In this document: positions 37,143-46,623 of the stretch, one piece after another | How the letters are laid out: the number at the start of each line of letters is the position of its first letter | Numbering within the stretch: the first letter of the stretch is position 1 | NCBI GenBank assembly: GCA_963772935.1 | Contig: CAVYZK010000009.1 | Location: forward strand, 1,240,001-1,304,000 | DNA: 64,000 bases | From: JANNNF01 sp963772935 | Lineage (GTDB): Bacteria > Pseudomonadota > Alphaproteobacteria > Rhodobacterales > Rhodobacteraceae | Reading direction: 5' to 3' | Position numbers and translations under genes: made by a program | The notes under the pieces: generated by a model | Told to the model about the DNA's origin: nothing | Seen by the model: the letters and a program-made list of their open reading frames with translations, nothing else | Databases searched by the model: none

Positions 37143-38682
37143 TCATTCCGCAGCCTCTTTCATCGGCACGAAATCAGCCGGGAAATGGGTCAACGCGCTC
37201 ATCACCGGGTAGGGGGTAAACCCACCCAAGGCGCACAAAGACCCCGATTTCATCGTGTTACACAGGTCGGTCAGCAGCGGGATTGCGGTGGCGTCGCCCT
37301 TGGCGATCCGGTCGATGGTTTCCGTGCCGCGCACCGCCCCGATCCGGCAGGGGGTGCATTTGCCGCAACTTTCAATCGCGCAGAATTCCATCGCAAAGCG
37401 GGCTTGGGCCAGCATATCGGCAGTGTCATCAAACACCACGATCCCGGCGTGGCCGATCAGGCCTTCCTTCGCGCCGAATTCTTCATACCCGAAGGGCGTG
37501 TCGAACATCGACCGGGGGAAATAGGCCCCCAAGAGGCCCGCCGACCTGCACCGCCTTGACCGGGCGACCGCTGGCCGTGCCACCGCCGATGTCGTCGATG
37601 ATCTGGCCAAGGGTCAGGCCGAAGGCCACCTCATAGAGACCACCATGTTTCACATTCCCCGCGATCTGCAACGGGATGGTGCCGCGCGACCGGCCAAGAC
37701 CGAAGTCCTTGTAGAACGCGGCCCCGCGTTCAAGGATCACCGGGACGGTGGCAAGGCTGAAATCACGTTGTTGACCACCGTTGGCCGCCCCAGAAAGCCT
37801 TCCAGCGCGGGCAAGGGCGGCTTGGCGCGCACCACGCCGCGCTTGCCCTCAAGGCTGTTGAGCAAACTGGTTTCCTCGCCGCAGACATAGGCCCCGGCCC
37901 CGGTGCGGATTTCCATATCAAAGGCGTAGGCAGACCCGAGCACCGACATGCCCAAAAGCCCCGCCTGACGTGCCAGCACCACGGCCTGCGTCATGACCGC
38001 AATTGCATCGGGGTATTCGGAGCGCAGATAGACGTAGCCTTTGGTGGCCCCGGTGGCGATGCCCGCGATTGCCATGCCTTCGATCAGGGTGAAGGGGTCG
38101 CCTTCCATGATCATCCGGTCGGCGAAGGTGCCAGAGTCGCCTTCATCGGCGTTGCAGACGATGTATTTCTGCGGCCCGGGCGCCCCTGCCACGGTTTTCC
38201 ATTTGATGCCTGTAGGGAACCCTGCCCCGCCGCGTCCGCGCAGACCGGACTCCAGCACCTCGGCCACCACAGCCTGCGGTCCCAACTCAATCGCGCGGCG
38301 CAATCCGGCGAGGCCGCCATGGGCGGTGTAGTCGGCCAGCGACAAGGGATCAATCACGCCGCAGCGGGCGAAGGTCAGGCGGGTCTGGCCGCGCATCCAT
38401 GGCAGGTCATCGGTCAGGCCAAGCGCCTTGGGGTGGCCCGCCCCCAAGTCTTGGGCGTCAAACAACCCCGCCACATCCGCCACCGTCATCGGGCCAAAGG
38501 CCATGCGGCCCGCAGGCGTTTCCACCTCGACCAGCGGTTCCAGCCAGACCATGCCGCGCGATCCGTTGCGCACCACTGTCACATCGAGCACCGCGCGCCG
38601 CAGCCTGCGCCACGACGGCAGCGGCAACTGCATCTGCGCCCACCGATTTCGCGGCGGCATCGCCCGGAACGAACACCTTCAC
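37143..38682 (-). pseudogene. fdsB: Formate dehydrogenase beta subunit FdsB, three frameshifts
   Basis: GTG 38682 overlaps the fdsG stop (GTGA) and opens with MKVFVPGDAAAKSVGADAVA. Frame changes occur near 38594 (resuming LDVTVVRNGSRGM), 37758 (resuming VILERGAAFYKDFGLGRS) and at the C5 run 37526-37530 (resuming AYFPRSMFDTPFGYEEF). Between them are the FMN/NADH motifs GRGGAGFPTGIKWK and GAGAYVCGEETSLLNSLEG and the [4Fe-4S] CGKCTPCRIGAVRG. The parts tile a complete NuoF-like protein of about 513 residues, so the breaks are probably base-calling errors. FdsB passes electrons from FdsA to NAD+ via FMN. Confidence 0.9.
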
Positions 38683-39146
38683 AGCGTCACCTCGGCCAGC
38701 ATCGCATCTACCCTGTCCACATCAAGCCTGCCGACCAGCCGCCCATCCACCATCGCGGCCGGCGCGCAGGCGCAGAGGCCAAGGCAGAACACCGGCTCCA
38801 GCGTCACGGCGCCGTCGGCAGTGGTTTCATGAAACCCGATGCCCAGCCGTTCCTGCACATAATCGGCCATGGCCCCGCCCCCCGTGGCCTGACACGCCTC
38901 GGCCCGGCACAGCTTTACCACCGCACGACCGGCGGGTTTTTCGCGGAAATCATGGTAGAACGACATCACGCCATGCACTTCGGCGCGGGACAGGTTCAGG
39001 CCAAGCGCGATCACTGGCAGCGCAGCTTGCGGAACATAGCCGTATTCGGCCTGCACAGCATGCAGGATCGGCAGCAACGGGCCTTCCAGCCCCAGATGAT
39101 CGGTCACAATCTCGCCCACTCGGGTGGCAAGGGTCTGGTCTGTCAT
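38679..39146 (-). CDS. fdsG: Formate dehydrogenase gamma subunit (NuoE-like)
   Basis: 155 residues. A thioredoxin-like [2Fe-2S] subunit: LLPILHAVQAEYGYVPQAAL, HGVMSFYHDFREKPAG, then ligands in KLCRAEACQATGG (Cx4C) and PVFCLGLCACAPAAM (Cx3C). With FdsB it forms the NADH-reducing module. First gene of the fds operon; a 203-bp region with a palindrome separates it from the divergent AI-2E transporter gene. Confidence 0.94.
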   Translation of the reverse strand: MTDQTLATRVGEIVTDHLGLEGPLLPILHAVQAEYGYVPQAALPVIALGLNLSRAEVHGVMSFYHDFREKPAGRAVVKLCRAEACQATGGGAMADYVQERLGIGFHETTADGAVTLEPVFCLGLCACAPAAMVDGRLVGRLDVDRVDAMLAEVTL

Positions 39147-39237
39147 CTGGCTATCCTTGGGCTTGCGGCCTTTGCGTATTGGCTACGCCAGTCCTACAGC
39201 GTTTGGGCGGCATTTCAATATTGGATACCCGTTGAAC

Positions 39238-39254
39238 GATAGATAAAATCTATC
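39238..39254. promoter_or_regulatory. Palindrome upstream of fdsG, candidate LysR-type operator
   Basis: GATAGAT AAA ATCTATC, a perfect 7-bp inverted repeat with a 3-bp spacer, 92 bp before the fdsG start. It contains T-N11-A spacing, and fds operons are often controlled by a LysR-type FdsR. No such regulator gene is in the window. Confidence 0.45.
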
Positions 39255-39349
39255 ATACGATCCGCCCGCCCGCCAACATCCGCAGCCGCCCCTTGAAACC
39301 GGGGGCTGCATGGGCAATGTGGGAAGGGCTTGGCCAAAGGGGATGCAGC

Positions 39350-40432
39350 ATGGGTTTGTCGGTACGGCAACAGACGATCTACTGGTGCGTCGCAGCCGTG
39401 GTGTTTCTGTGGATGCTGCTGTTTCTGGGCGATGTGCTGCTGCCGTTTCTGGTGGGCGGTGCGATTGCCTATTTCCTCGATCCGGTCGCTGACCGGTTGG
39501 AGCGGTTGGGCCTGTCGCGCACGGCCGCCACGGCTGTGATCACACTGGTCGCGGTGCTCGTGGTGATCTTGCTGGTGCTGGCGGTGATCCCGACGCTGAT
39601 CAATCAGTTGACCGCCCTTGTGAATGCGGCCCCTGACATTGCGCGCAATCTGCAAAAGTTTCTGGTTGAGAAGTTTCCCGAGCTGTCCGACGAAACATCG
39701 ACCGTGCGCCAGACATTGGCCAAGATTGCCGCCACGATCCAGTCGCGCGGGGCAGAGCTTGCCAATGGTCTGATATCATCGGCTTTGTCGGTGATATCAG
39801 CGGTGGTGTTCATTGTGGTGGTGCCGGTGGTGGCATTTTACATGCTGCTGGACTGGGACAAGATGGTGGCCCGGATCGACGCACTGGTGCCGCTGGATCA
39901 CCGCCAGACCGTGCGCCAGCTTGCACGCGAGATTGACACCGTGCTGGCCGGTTTCGTGCGCGGGCAACTGTCGGTCTGCGTGTTGCTGGGCACCTTCTAT
40001 TCGATGGCGCTGATGTTTGCCGGGCTGCAATTTGGCCTTGTGGTGGGGGCGATTGCCGGGGCGATCACCTTTATTCCCTACGTGGGGTCGCTGGTCGGCG
40101 GGCTGCTGGCCATTGGTCTGGCGCTGTTCCAGTTCTGGGGCGACTGGCTGTCCATCGGCATCGTCGCCGCGATCTTTGCCGCCGGGCAATTCATCGAGGG
40201 CAATATTCTGACGCCCAAGCTGGTGGGGCAATCGGTGGGGCTGCATCCGGTGTGGCTGCTGTTCGCACTGTCGGCCTTCGGGTCGGTGTTCGGCTTTGTC
40301 GGCATGCTGGTGGCGGTGCCGGTGGCGGCAAGCATCGGCGTGCTGATGCGGTTTGCCGCCGGGCGCTATCAGGGCAGCTTGCTGTACCGCGGCATCGCGG
40401 GCCGTATCCCCGAGGATGAGGACAACGCGTGA
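39350..40432 (+). CDS. AI-2E family transporter
   Basis: 360 residues from ATG 39350. The N-terminal pair of helices (IYWCVAAVVFLWMLLFLGD and VGGAIAYFLDPVADRLERLG) is typical, followed by a long soluble segment and five or six more helices; FIPYVGSLVGGLLAIGLALF and FIEGNILTPKLVGQSVGLHP are family hallmarks. Members have been linked to AI-2 export or Na+/H+ exchange, but substrates are mostly unproven. Overlaps hdaA by 4 bp, so both are in one operon. Confidence 0.9.
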   Translation: MGLSVRQQTIYWCVAAVVFLWMLLFLGDVLLPFLVGGAIAYFLDPVADRLERLGLSRTAATAVITLVAVLVVILLVLAVIPTLINQLTALVNAAPDIARNLQKFLVEKFPELSDETSTVRQTLAKIAATIQSRGAELANGLISSALSVISAVVFIVVVPVVAFYMLLDWDKMVARIDALVPLDHRQTVRQLAREIDTVLAGFVRGQLSVCVLLGTFYSMALMFAGLQFGLVVGAIAGAITFIPYVGSLVGGLLAIGLALFQFWGDWLSIGIVAAIFAAGQFIEGNILTPKLVGQSVGLHPVWLLFALSAFGSVFGFVGMLVAVPVAASIGVLMRFAAGRYQGSLLYRGIAGRIPEDEDNA

Positions 40433-41106
40433 CGGGCCAGCTTGCCTTTGATCTGCCCCTTGCTGCCACCTACCTGCGCGCTGATTTCTATGTCTCGGCG
40501 GTGAATGCGCAGGCGGTGGCGGCGCTGGAGGCCTGGCATGACTGGCCGGGGGGCAAGATGCTGCTGGTCGGGCCGCATGGCGCGGGCAAAACCCATCTGG
40601 CGCATATCTGGGCCGATATGTCTGACGCCGCATTGGTGCAGGGCGCGGATATGGCAGGGGCCGATTTGCCCGCTCTGTCGGCTGCGGGCTGTGTGGTGGT
40701 CGAGGATGCCGAGGCCGTGGCGGGCGACCCGGTGGCCGAGGCCGCGTTGTTCCATCTGCACAATCTGGTGACACAGCGCCACAGCCTGCTGATCACCGCA
40801 GCCACCCCGCCGCGCGATTGGGGGGCGGGTCTGCCCGACCTGATCAGCCGCTTGCAGGCCGCCCCCCTGACCCGTCTGCCGCCCCCGGATGATGTGCTGC
40901 TGTCGGCGGTACTGATAAAGCTGTTTGCGGATCGCCAGTTGGAGGTCGCGCCCAACCTGATCCCCTACCTTGTGTCGCGGATGGACCGGTCCATCGGCGC
41001 GGCGCGGGCTTTGGTGGCCCTGCTGGACACGCAGGCCTTGGCGCAGCGCCGCGCCATTACCCGCAAACTGGCCGCCGAAGTGCTGGACAGCCAAGGGGCA
41101 GAATGA
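40429..41106 (+). CDS. hdaA: HdaA, DnaA-related regulator of replication initiation
   Basis: 225 residues. It resembles DnaA domain III without the C-terminal DNA-binding domain: start LAFDLPLAATYLRADFYVS, Walker A LLVGPHGAGKTHLAHIW, Walker B VVVEDAEA, and sensor region PLTRLPPPDDVLL. HdaA binds the beta clamp and stimulates ATP hydrolysis by DnaA to block re-initiation; the N-terminal QLAFDL fits a clamp-binding motif. GTG start at 40429 overlaps the transporter stop; ppk follows after 33 bp. Confidence 0.9.
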   Translation: MTGQLAFDLPLAATYLRADFYVSAVNAQAVAALEAWHDWPGGKMLLVGPHGAGKTHLAHIWADMSDAALVQGADMAGADLPALSAAGCVVVEDAEAVAGDPVAEAALFHLHNLVTQRHSLLITAATPPRDWGAGLPDLISRLQAAPLTRLPPPDDVLLSAVLIKLFADRQLEVAPNLIPYLVSRMDRSIGAARALVALLDTQALAQRRAITRKLAAEVLDSQGAE

Positions 41107-41139
41107 AACACTGGCGTAACCGAACCCGATAAGGCCCCG

Positions 41140-43335
41140 ATGACACAGGCAGATTTCCTCAAAGCGCCCTTCGCGGCTGCCGTCACCCTGCCCGCGTGCG
41201 AGATCGAGGGGCCGGGGCGGTTTTTTAACCGCGAGCTGAGCTGGCTTGCGTTCAACTGGCGCGTGCTGGATGAAGCGGCGAACCCCGCAGTGCCCTTGCT
41301 GGAACGGCTGCGGTTCTTGTCGATTTCCGCCACCAACCTTGATGAATTCTACACGGTTCGCGTGGCAGGCCTGCGCGCCCTTGTGCGCAGCGGCAATGGC
41401 AAGCTGTCCGAAGATGGCCGCAGCCCGGCAGAGCAACTGGCCCTGATCAATGCCGATGCCCGCCGTCTGATGCAGACGCAACAGGTGACGTTCAACAAAC
41501 TGCGGCGGGAAATGGAAACCGCCAAGATCACCCTGCTGACCCGGTCAAAACTGACACGGCGCGATCTGGTGCATCTGGAAGCGCATTTCCTGAACAAGGT
41601 GTTCCCGGTGCTGTCGCCGCTGGCGATTGACCCGGCGCATCCGTTTCCGTTTATCCCCAACACCGGATTCTCGCTGGCGTTGGAGCTGGAACGCGCCACC
41701 GACCACCGCACGTTGAAGGCGCTGCTGCCGATCCCGCAGCAGATTGCGCGCTTTGTGCCCCTGCCCGCCAAGCCGGGCGAGCATCGGTTTTTGCCGCTGG
41801 AAGAACTGCTGCTGCTGCATCTGAACATGCTGTTTCCGGGCTATACCGACCGGGGCCATTGCCTGTTCCGGGTGCTGCGCGACAGCGACCTTGAGGTGGA
41901 GGACGAGGCCGAAGATCTGGTGCGCGAGTTTGAAACGGCGCTGAAACGCCGCCGCAGGGGTGAGGTGATCCGCCTGAAACTGTCGTCGGGTGCGCCTGCC
42001 GACCTGCGCGCGCTGATCATGGAAGAACTGACCGTCACCGAGGATGAGGTGGTCGAGGTGCGCGGGTTGCTGGGCGTGGCCGATCTGAAAGAACTGGTGC
42101 TGTCACAGCGCCCTGATCTTTTGTGGCCCCCCTTTGCCCCACGTGTGCCCGAACGCGTGCAGGACCATGAGGGCGATCTGTTCGCCGCGATCAAGCAGAA
42201 GGATATGCTGCTGCACCATCCGTACGAAACCTTCGATCTGGTGATCCGGTTTCTGGAACAGGCGGCGCGCGACCCGAACGTGCTGGCGATCAAGCAGACG
42301 CTGTATCGCACGTCATGGGACAGCCCGATCGTTTCTGCGCTGTGCGAGGCGGCGGAAGCGGGCAAATCGGTGACGGCCTTGGTCGAGCTGAAAGCCCGGT
42401 TCGATGAGGCCGCCAATATCCGCCAGTCCCGCCGTCTGGAACGCGCCGGGGCGCATGTGGTTTACGGCTTTATCCACTACAAGACCCATGCCAAGATCAG
42501 CACCGTGGTGCGGCGCGAAGGCGACCAGTTGGTGACCTACACCCATTATGGCACCGGCAATTACCACCCGATCACCGCCCGCATCTATACCGATCTGTCG
42601 TTCTTCACCTGCGACGCCGCCTTGGGCCGCGATGCGACCAAGGTGTTCAACTATCTGTCCGGCTATGTGCAGCCCGAGGGGCTGGAAAACCTTGCCATCG
42701 CGCCGATCAGCCTGAAATCCCGGCTGATAGAGATGATCGCCGCCGAGGCCGATCATGCCCGCGCGGGGCGTCCGGCGGAAATCTGGGTCAAGGTCAACTC
42801 GATCATCGAGCCCAATATCATTGACGCGCTCTATGCGGCCAGTCAGGCCGGGGTGAAGATCAGCCTGATCGTGCGCGGCATCTGCGGGGTCCGTCCTGGC
42901 ATCAAGGGGCTGTCGGAAAACATCCGCGTCAAATCCATCGTGGGCCGCTTTCTGGAACATTCCCGCATCGTGTGTTTCGGCAATGGCAGCGGCCTGCCGT
43001 CGCAAAAATCACGGGTGTTCTTTTCATCCGCCGACTGGATGGGCCGCAACCTGACGCGGCGGGTCGAAACGCTGGTCGAGGCGATGAACCCCACGGTGAA
43101 AAGCCAGATCGTGGGGCAGATCATGGCGGCCAATCTGGCGGATGAAGCCCAAAGCTGGGTGTTGACGCCCGATGGCAGCTACAGCCGCAGCCTTGGGGCC
43201 ACCGACCATCGCCTGTTCAACTGCCACCAGTTTTTCATGGAAAACCCCTCACTTTCGGGCCGGGGCACGGCGGGGGCCAAGGATGTGCGCCATCTTGCCC
43301 GTGCGCAAGATGACGGCAGCCCGCCAACACCCTGA
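41140..43335 (+). CDS. ppk1: Polyphosphate kinase 1
   Basis: 731 residues, standard length. The N-terminal FNRELSWLAFNWRVLDEA and RFLSISATNLDEFYTVRVAG blocks lead into the two PLD-like catalytic domains. The autophosphorylated histidine is in the HYKTHAKISTVVRR motif, with the ATP-binding QTLYRTSWDSPIV and ARFDEAANIRQSRRLERAG. It makes polyphosphate from ATP reversibly at the membrane. Operon with hdaA upstream; ppx lies downstream beyond one inserted gene. Confidence 0.95.
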   Translation: MTQADFLKAPFAAAVTLPACEIEGPGRFFNRELSWLAFNWRVLDEAANPAVPLLERLRFLSISATNLDEFYTVRVAGLRALVRSGNGKLSEDGRSPAEQLALINADARRLMQTQQVTFNKLRREMETAKITLLTRSKLTRRDLVHLEAHFLNKVFPVLSPLAIDPAHPFPFIPNTGFSLALELERATDHRTLKALLPIPQQIARFVPLPAKPGEHRFLPLEELLLLHLNMLFPGYTDRGHCLFRVLRDSDLEVEDEAEDLVREFETALKRRRRGEVIRLKLSSGAPADLRALIMEELTVTEDEVVEVRGLLGVADLKELVLSQRPDLLWPPFAPRVPERVQDHEGDLFAAIKQKDMLLHHPYETFDLVIRFLEQAARDPNVLAIKQTLYRTSWDSPIVSALCEAAEAGKSVTALVELKARFDEAANIRQSRRLERAGAHVVYGFIHYKTHAKISTVVRREGDQLVTYTHYGTGNYHPITARIYTDLSFFTCDAALGRDATKVFNYLSGYVQPEGLENLAIAPISLKSRLIEMIAAEADHARAGRPAEIWVKVNSIIEPNIIDALYAASQAGVKISLIVRGICGVRPGIKGLSENIRVKSIVGRFLEHSRIVCFGNGSGLPSQKSRVFFSSADWMGRNLTRRVETLVEAMNPTVKSQIVGQIMAANLADEAQSWVLTPDGSYSRSLGATDHRLFNCHQFFMENPSLSGRGTAGAKDVRHLARAQDDGSPPTP

Positions 43336-43425
43336 AATCACGCCTCTTTCTTTGGTGTTCCCCACGGAACAGCCCAAAATTTGCGCAGTTGATAAACCCT
43401 TGTTCAGGAACAGGGGGGACAGACC

Positions 43426-43878
43426 ATGCAGCGCACAGCCCGGGAAAGAGTTCTCCAAGCGCTGCTGTTCGAGGCCGGGGGATTGCTGATTGCCGCCCCG
43501 CTGTACGAATGTGCCTTTGGCCGCTCGACGACGGAATCCTTCCGGCTGATGGCGGTTTTGGCGATTGCCGTGCTGATCTGGACCCCGCTGCACAACTGGC
43601 TGTTCGACCGCGTCGAGCATGGCCTGACGGGGCGCAGCGCCAGCGCCCGCCCGCATGGGGTGCGCCTGCTGCATGCCTTGTCGCATGAAGTGACGCCGAT
43701 TGCCGCGACCCTGCCCCTGATCATGGTTCTGGGCCAGCACAGCCTGAGCGATGCCCTGGCGGTGAATTTCGGGCTGACGGTGGTCTACATGGCCTATGCT
43801 TATGCGTTCTACCTGATCTATGACCGCTTTCGCCCGCTGAACGGTGCTATTGACGCGGCCTCCTCGCCCGTCGGTTGA
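43426..43878 (+). CDS. PACE family efflux transporter (AceI-like)
   Basis: 150 residues with four membrane helices arranged as two copies of the bacterial transmembrane pair domain: RVLQALLFEAGGLLIAAPLYE, MAVLAIAVLIWTPLHNWLFD, LLHALSHEVTPIAATLPLI and YMAYAYAFYLIYDRF. The conserved RxxQAxxFE start, with the glutamate needed for proton coupling, and WTPLHNWLFDRVE are diagnostic. These proteins export biguanides such as chlorhexidine and polyamines. It sits between ppk1 and ppx, which are usually adjacent. Confidence 0.85.
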   Translation: MQRTARERVLQALLFEAGGLLIAAPLYECAFGRSTTESFRLMAVLAIAVLIWTPLHNWLFDRVEHGLTGRSASARPHGVRLLHALSHEVTPIAATLPLIMVLGQHSLSDALAVNFGLTVVYMAYAYAFYLIYDRFRPLNGAIDAASSPVG

Positions 43879-43959
43879 CTGGGGGCGGCCCGTGTGAATT
43901 GTTGACCCTGCCCCCGCTGCGGGGCAAGTTGCGCGCGACTGCAATTGGGGGATTCTGCC

Positions 43960-45516
43960 ATGGCATCACAGGCACCGGGATCCGCACCCGACACCGAAGA
44001 GGACTGGGGCCCCTTTGGCCGCCCGTTGTTTGACGACCCCTCTGCCCGCGCATTGTCTCGCGTCGGGGTGGTGGATGTGGGGTCGAACTCTGTCCGTATG
44101 GTGGTGTTTGACGGGGCGGCCCGATCCCCCGCCTATTTCTACAACGAAAAAATCATGTGCGGTCTGGGCAAGGGTCTGGCCGAAACCGGGCGACTGCACC
44201 CTCAGGGCCGCGTCCGCGCCTTGGCCGCGTTGAAGCGGTTCGCCTTGCTCGCCGAAGGCATGGGCATCGGCCCGCTGACTGTGGTCGCCACTGCCGCCAC
44301 GCGTGAGGCCGCCGATGGCCCGGCGTTTCAGGCCGATGTGCTGCGCGAGACCGGGTTGAAACTGTGGGTAATCGACGGCGACGAAGAAGCCCGCCTGTCG
44401 GCCCAAGGCGTGCTGCTGGGCTGGCCCGAGGCGGCGGGGCTGGTCTGCGATATCGGCGGCAACTCGATGGAACTGGCGCGCATCGGCAATGGCAAGGTCA
44501 CCAAGCGGGTGTCCACCCCGCTGGGGCCGTTCCGGTTGCAGCAGATTGAAGGCGGGGTGAAAACCCGGCTGGCCCATATCGACCGCATCCTGCGGGGCGC
44601 GCAGGATGTGGTGAAATCTGAGGGCGAGAGGATTTATCTGGTCGGCGGGTCGTGGCGGGTGATTGCCCGGCTGGATATGGAACGCCGCAATTACCCGCTG
44701 ACCGTGCTGCACGAATACCGCATGACGCCTGCAGGGTTGATGGACACGCTGGATTGGCTGGCCGCAGCCGACCTGCCCGCCCTGCGCGGCCGTACCGGAA
44801 CCTCCGCCGAGCGGATGGAACTGGTGCCCCTGGCCTGCGAGGTGCTGCGCGAGATCATCCGCCTGCTGAAACCATCGGAAATCGACATTTCGGCCTATGG
44901 CATCCGCGAAGGCCTGCTGTACGAACAGATGCCCGAACGTCTGCGTGCGCGCGACCCGCTGATCGAGGCCGCGCGGATGGCGGAACTGACGCAGGCCCGC
45001 ATTCCGGGCTTTGGCAAAAAGCTGTATGAATTTCTGCTGCCGCTGTTCAAGGACGCCGACAAAGACCGCATCCGCCTGATCAAGGCGGCTTGCCTGCTGC
45101 ATGACACCACATGGCGCGCGCATCCCGATTACCGCGCCGAGGCCTGTTTTGACAACGCCACCCGCGCCAACCTTGGCGGCCTCGACCATCCGGGCCGGGT
45201 GTTTCTGGGGCTGGCCTTGCTGCACCGCTACAAGAACTCGCGCTCCGGTTCACGCCTGGAACCGATGTTCCGCCTGCTGTCCGAGGCCGAGATGCAGGAC
45301 GCCGAGGTGCTGGGCAAGGCGATGCGATTTGGCGCGATGTTTTCGGTGGGCGACCCGGCCTTGGCTGGTGAGCTGCGCTGGAACCCCAAGAAACGACTGC
45401 TGGAACTGGAACTGACAGCGCAGGGCATGGGGCTGTATGGCGAGGTGGCGGCGGCGCGGCTTGCCTCGCTCGCCGTGTCGCTGAAGGCGCAAACCCGGAT
45501 CGTCGTGCCGCAATGA
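43960..45516 (+). CDS. ppx: Exopolyphosphatase (Ppx/GppA family)
   Basis: 518 residues from ATG 43960; a TTG five codons upstream is less likely. The N-terminal VGVVDVGSNSVRMVVFDG phosphate-binding loop and the second VCDIGGNSMELARIGNG loop define the ASKHA fold; VVATAATREAADGPAF contains the ATxAxR motif, and a C-terminal HD-like helical domain has HDTTWRAHPDYRAEA. It hydrolyses polyphosphate, or pppGpp, from the end, opposing PPK. Stop overlaps the next gene by 4 bp. Confidence 0.93.
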   Translation: MASQAPGSAPDTEEDWGPFGRPLFDDPSARALSRVGVVDVGSNSVRMVVFDGAARSPAYFYNEKIMCGLGKGLAETGRLHPQGRVRALAALKRFALLAEGMGIGPLTVVATAATREAADGPAFQADVLRETGLKLWVIDGDEEARLSAQGVLLGWPEAAGLVCDIGGNSMELARIGNGKVTKRVSTPLGPFRLQQIEGGVKTRLAHIDRILRGAQDVVKSEGERIYLVGGSWRVIARLDMERRNYPLTVLHEYRMTPAGLMDTLDWLAAADLPALRGRTGTSAERMELVPLACEVLREIIRLLKPSEIDISAYGIREGLLYEQMPERLRARDPLIEAARMAELTQARIPGFGKKLYEFLLPLFKDADKDRIRLIKAACLLHDTTWRAHPDYRAEACFDNATRANLGGLDHPGRVFLGLALLHRYKNSRSGSRLEPMFRLLSEAEMQDAEVLGKAMRFGAMFSVGDPALAGELRWNPKKRLLELELTAQGMGLYGEVAAARLASLAVSLKAQTRIVVPQ

Positions 45517-46124
45517 CCCTGCGGTTTGATCATCTGGCGGTTTCTGCGCTGACCTTGGCCGAAGGCGTCACGGCGGTTGAGACAGCCCTTGGCGTGGCCT
45601 TGGCAGGCGGCGGGCAGCACCCGCATATGGCGACGCACAACCGCCTGCTGGGCTTGGGCGATCTGTACCTAGAGGTGATTGCCGCCGATCCTTCCGCCCC
45701 TGCCCCCGCATGGCCGCGCTGGTTTGATCTGGATCATTTCAGCGGCGCGCCACGGCTGACCAATTGGGTCGCAGGCTGCGATGATCTGGACGCAGCCCTC
45801 GCCGACAGTCCCCCCGGCACCGGGGTTCCCGTTGATCTGCAACGCGGCGATTATCGCTGGCGCATGGCGGTGCCTGCCGATGGCAAACTGCCGTTTGACG
45901 GGGCGTTTCCGGCGCTGATCCAGTGGCAAGGCGCGCTGCACCCGGCCAATGCGCTGCCCGAGGCTGGCGTGCGGCTGACCCAGTTGGAAATCAGTCACCC
46001 GCAGGCGCAAGACCTGCGCAAGACGCTGGCCCTGCACGACCCCCGGGTGCATATCGTGCCCGGCCCGACAAAGGCCATGCGCGCCACTTTCACCACCCCG
46101 CATGGCCCCCGCGTTCTGGAATGA
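45513..46124 (+). CDS. VOC/glyoxalase-like domain protein
   Basis: 203 residues. FDHLAVSALTLAEGVTAVE with the metal-ligand His, then HPHMATHNRLLGLGDLYLEV, are the first glyoxalase-fold module; the C-terminal half is a diverged second copy. Such proteins catalyse varied metal-dependent reactions and this one's is unknown. It overlaps both neighbours by ATGA-type junctions, so it is cotranscribed with ppx and the GNAT gene. Confidence 0.82.
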   Translation: MTLRFDHLAVSALTLAEGVTAVETALGVALAGGGQHPHMATHNRLLGLGDLYLEVIAADPSAPAPAWPRWFDLDHFSGAPRLTNWVAGCDDLDAALADSPPGTGVPVDLQRGDYRWRMAVPADGKLPFDGAFPALIQWQGALHPANALPEAGVRLTQLEISHPQAQDLRKTLALHDPRVHIVPGPTKAMRATFTTPHGPRVLE

Positions 46125-46591
46125 TCCGACCGGCCACGCTTGCAGATGCGCCGGTCATCTGTGCGCTGTGGAATACGATGATCATCGGCAGCACCGCCAC
46201 CTTCACAAGTGCCGCCAAGACCGTGGCGGACGTGGCGGACCTGATCACAAACCGCCCTGCCTTTCTGGTGGCCGAGGAGGGTGGTTTGCTTGGCTATGCC
46301 ACCTACGCGCAGTTCCGGGGCGGCGATGGCTATGCCGCCTGCATGGAGCACAGCATCAACCTTGCCCCCGCGGCCATGGGCAAAGGCGTGGGCCGCGCGC
46401 TGATGGCCGCGGTTGAGGGTCATGCCCGCGCGCAAGGCGCACATCAGATGATCGCAGGCATATCAGTCGAAAACACTGCCGCTATCGCGTTTCACAGCGC
46501 TGTCGGCTATGCCCATATCGCCACCATCCCGCAGGCGGGGCACAAGTTCGGGCGGTTCATCGACCTTGTGCTGATGCAGAAATTCCTCTGA
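46121..46591 (+). CDS. GNAT N-acetyltransferase (PAT/Bar-like)
   Basis: 156 residues from ATG 46121 (ATGA overlap). The fold starts IRPATLADAPVICALWNTMI; the acetyl-CoA loop is in LAPAAMGKGVGRALMAAVEG and the C-terminal VGYAHIATIPQAGHKFGRFI matches phosphinothricin/methionine-sulfone acetyltransferase relatives, though the substrate is uncertain. Same transcript as ppx and the VOC gene. Confidence 0.85.
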   Translation: MIRPATLADAPVICALWNTMIIGSTATFTSAAKTVADVADLITNRPAFLVAEEGGLLGYATYAQFRGGDGYAACMEHSINLAPAAMGKGVGRALMAAVEGHARAQGAHQMIAGISVENTAAIAFHSAVGYAHIATIPQAGHKFGRFIDLVLMQKFL

Positions 46592-46623
46592 CATCTGCCG
46601 CACATGCGGTTAAACTGCCCCGC

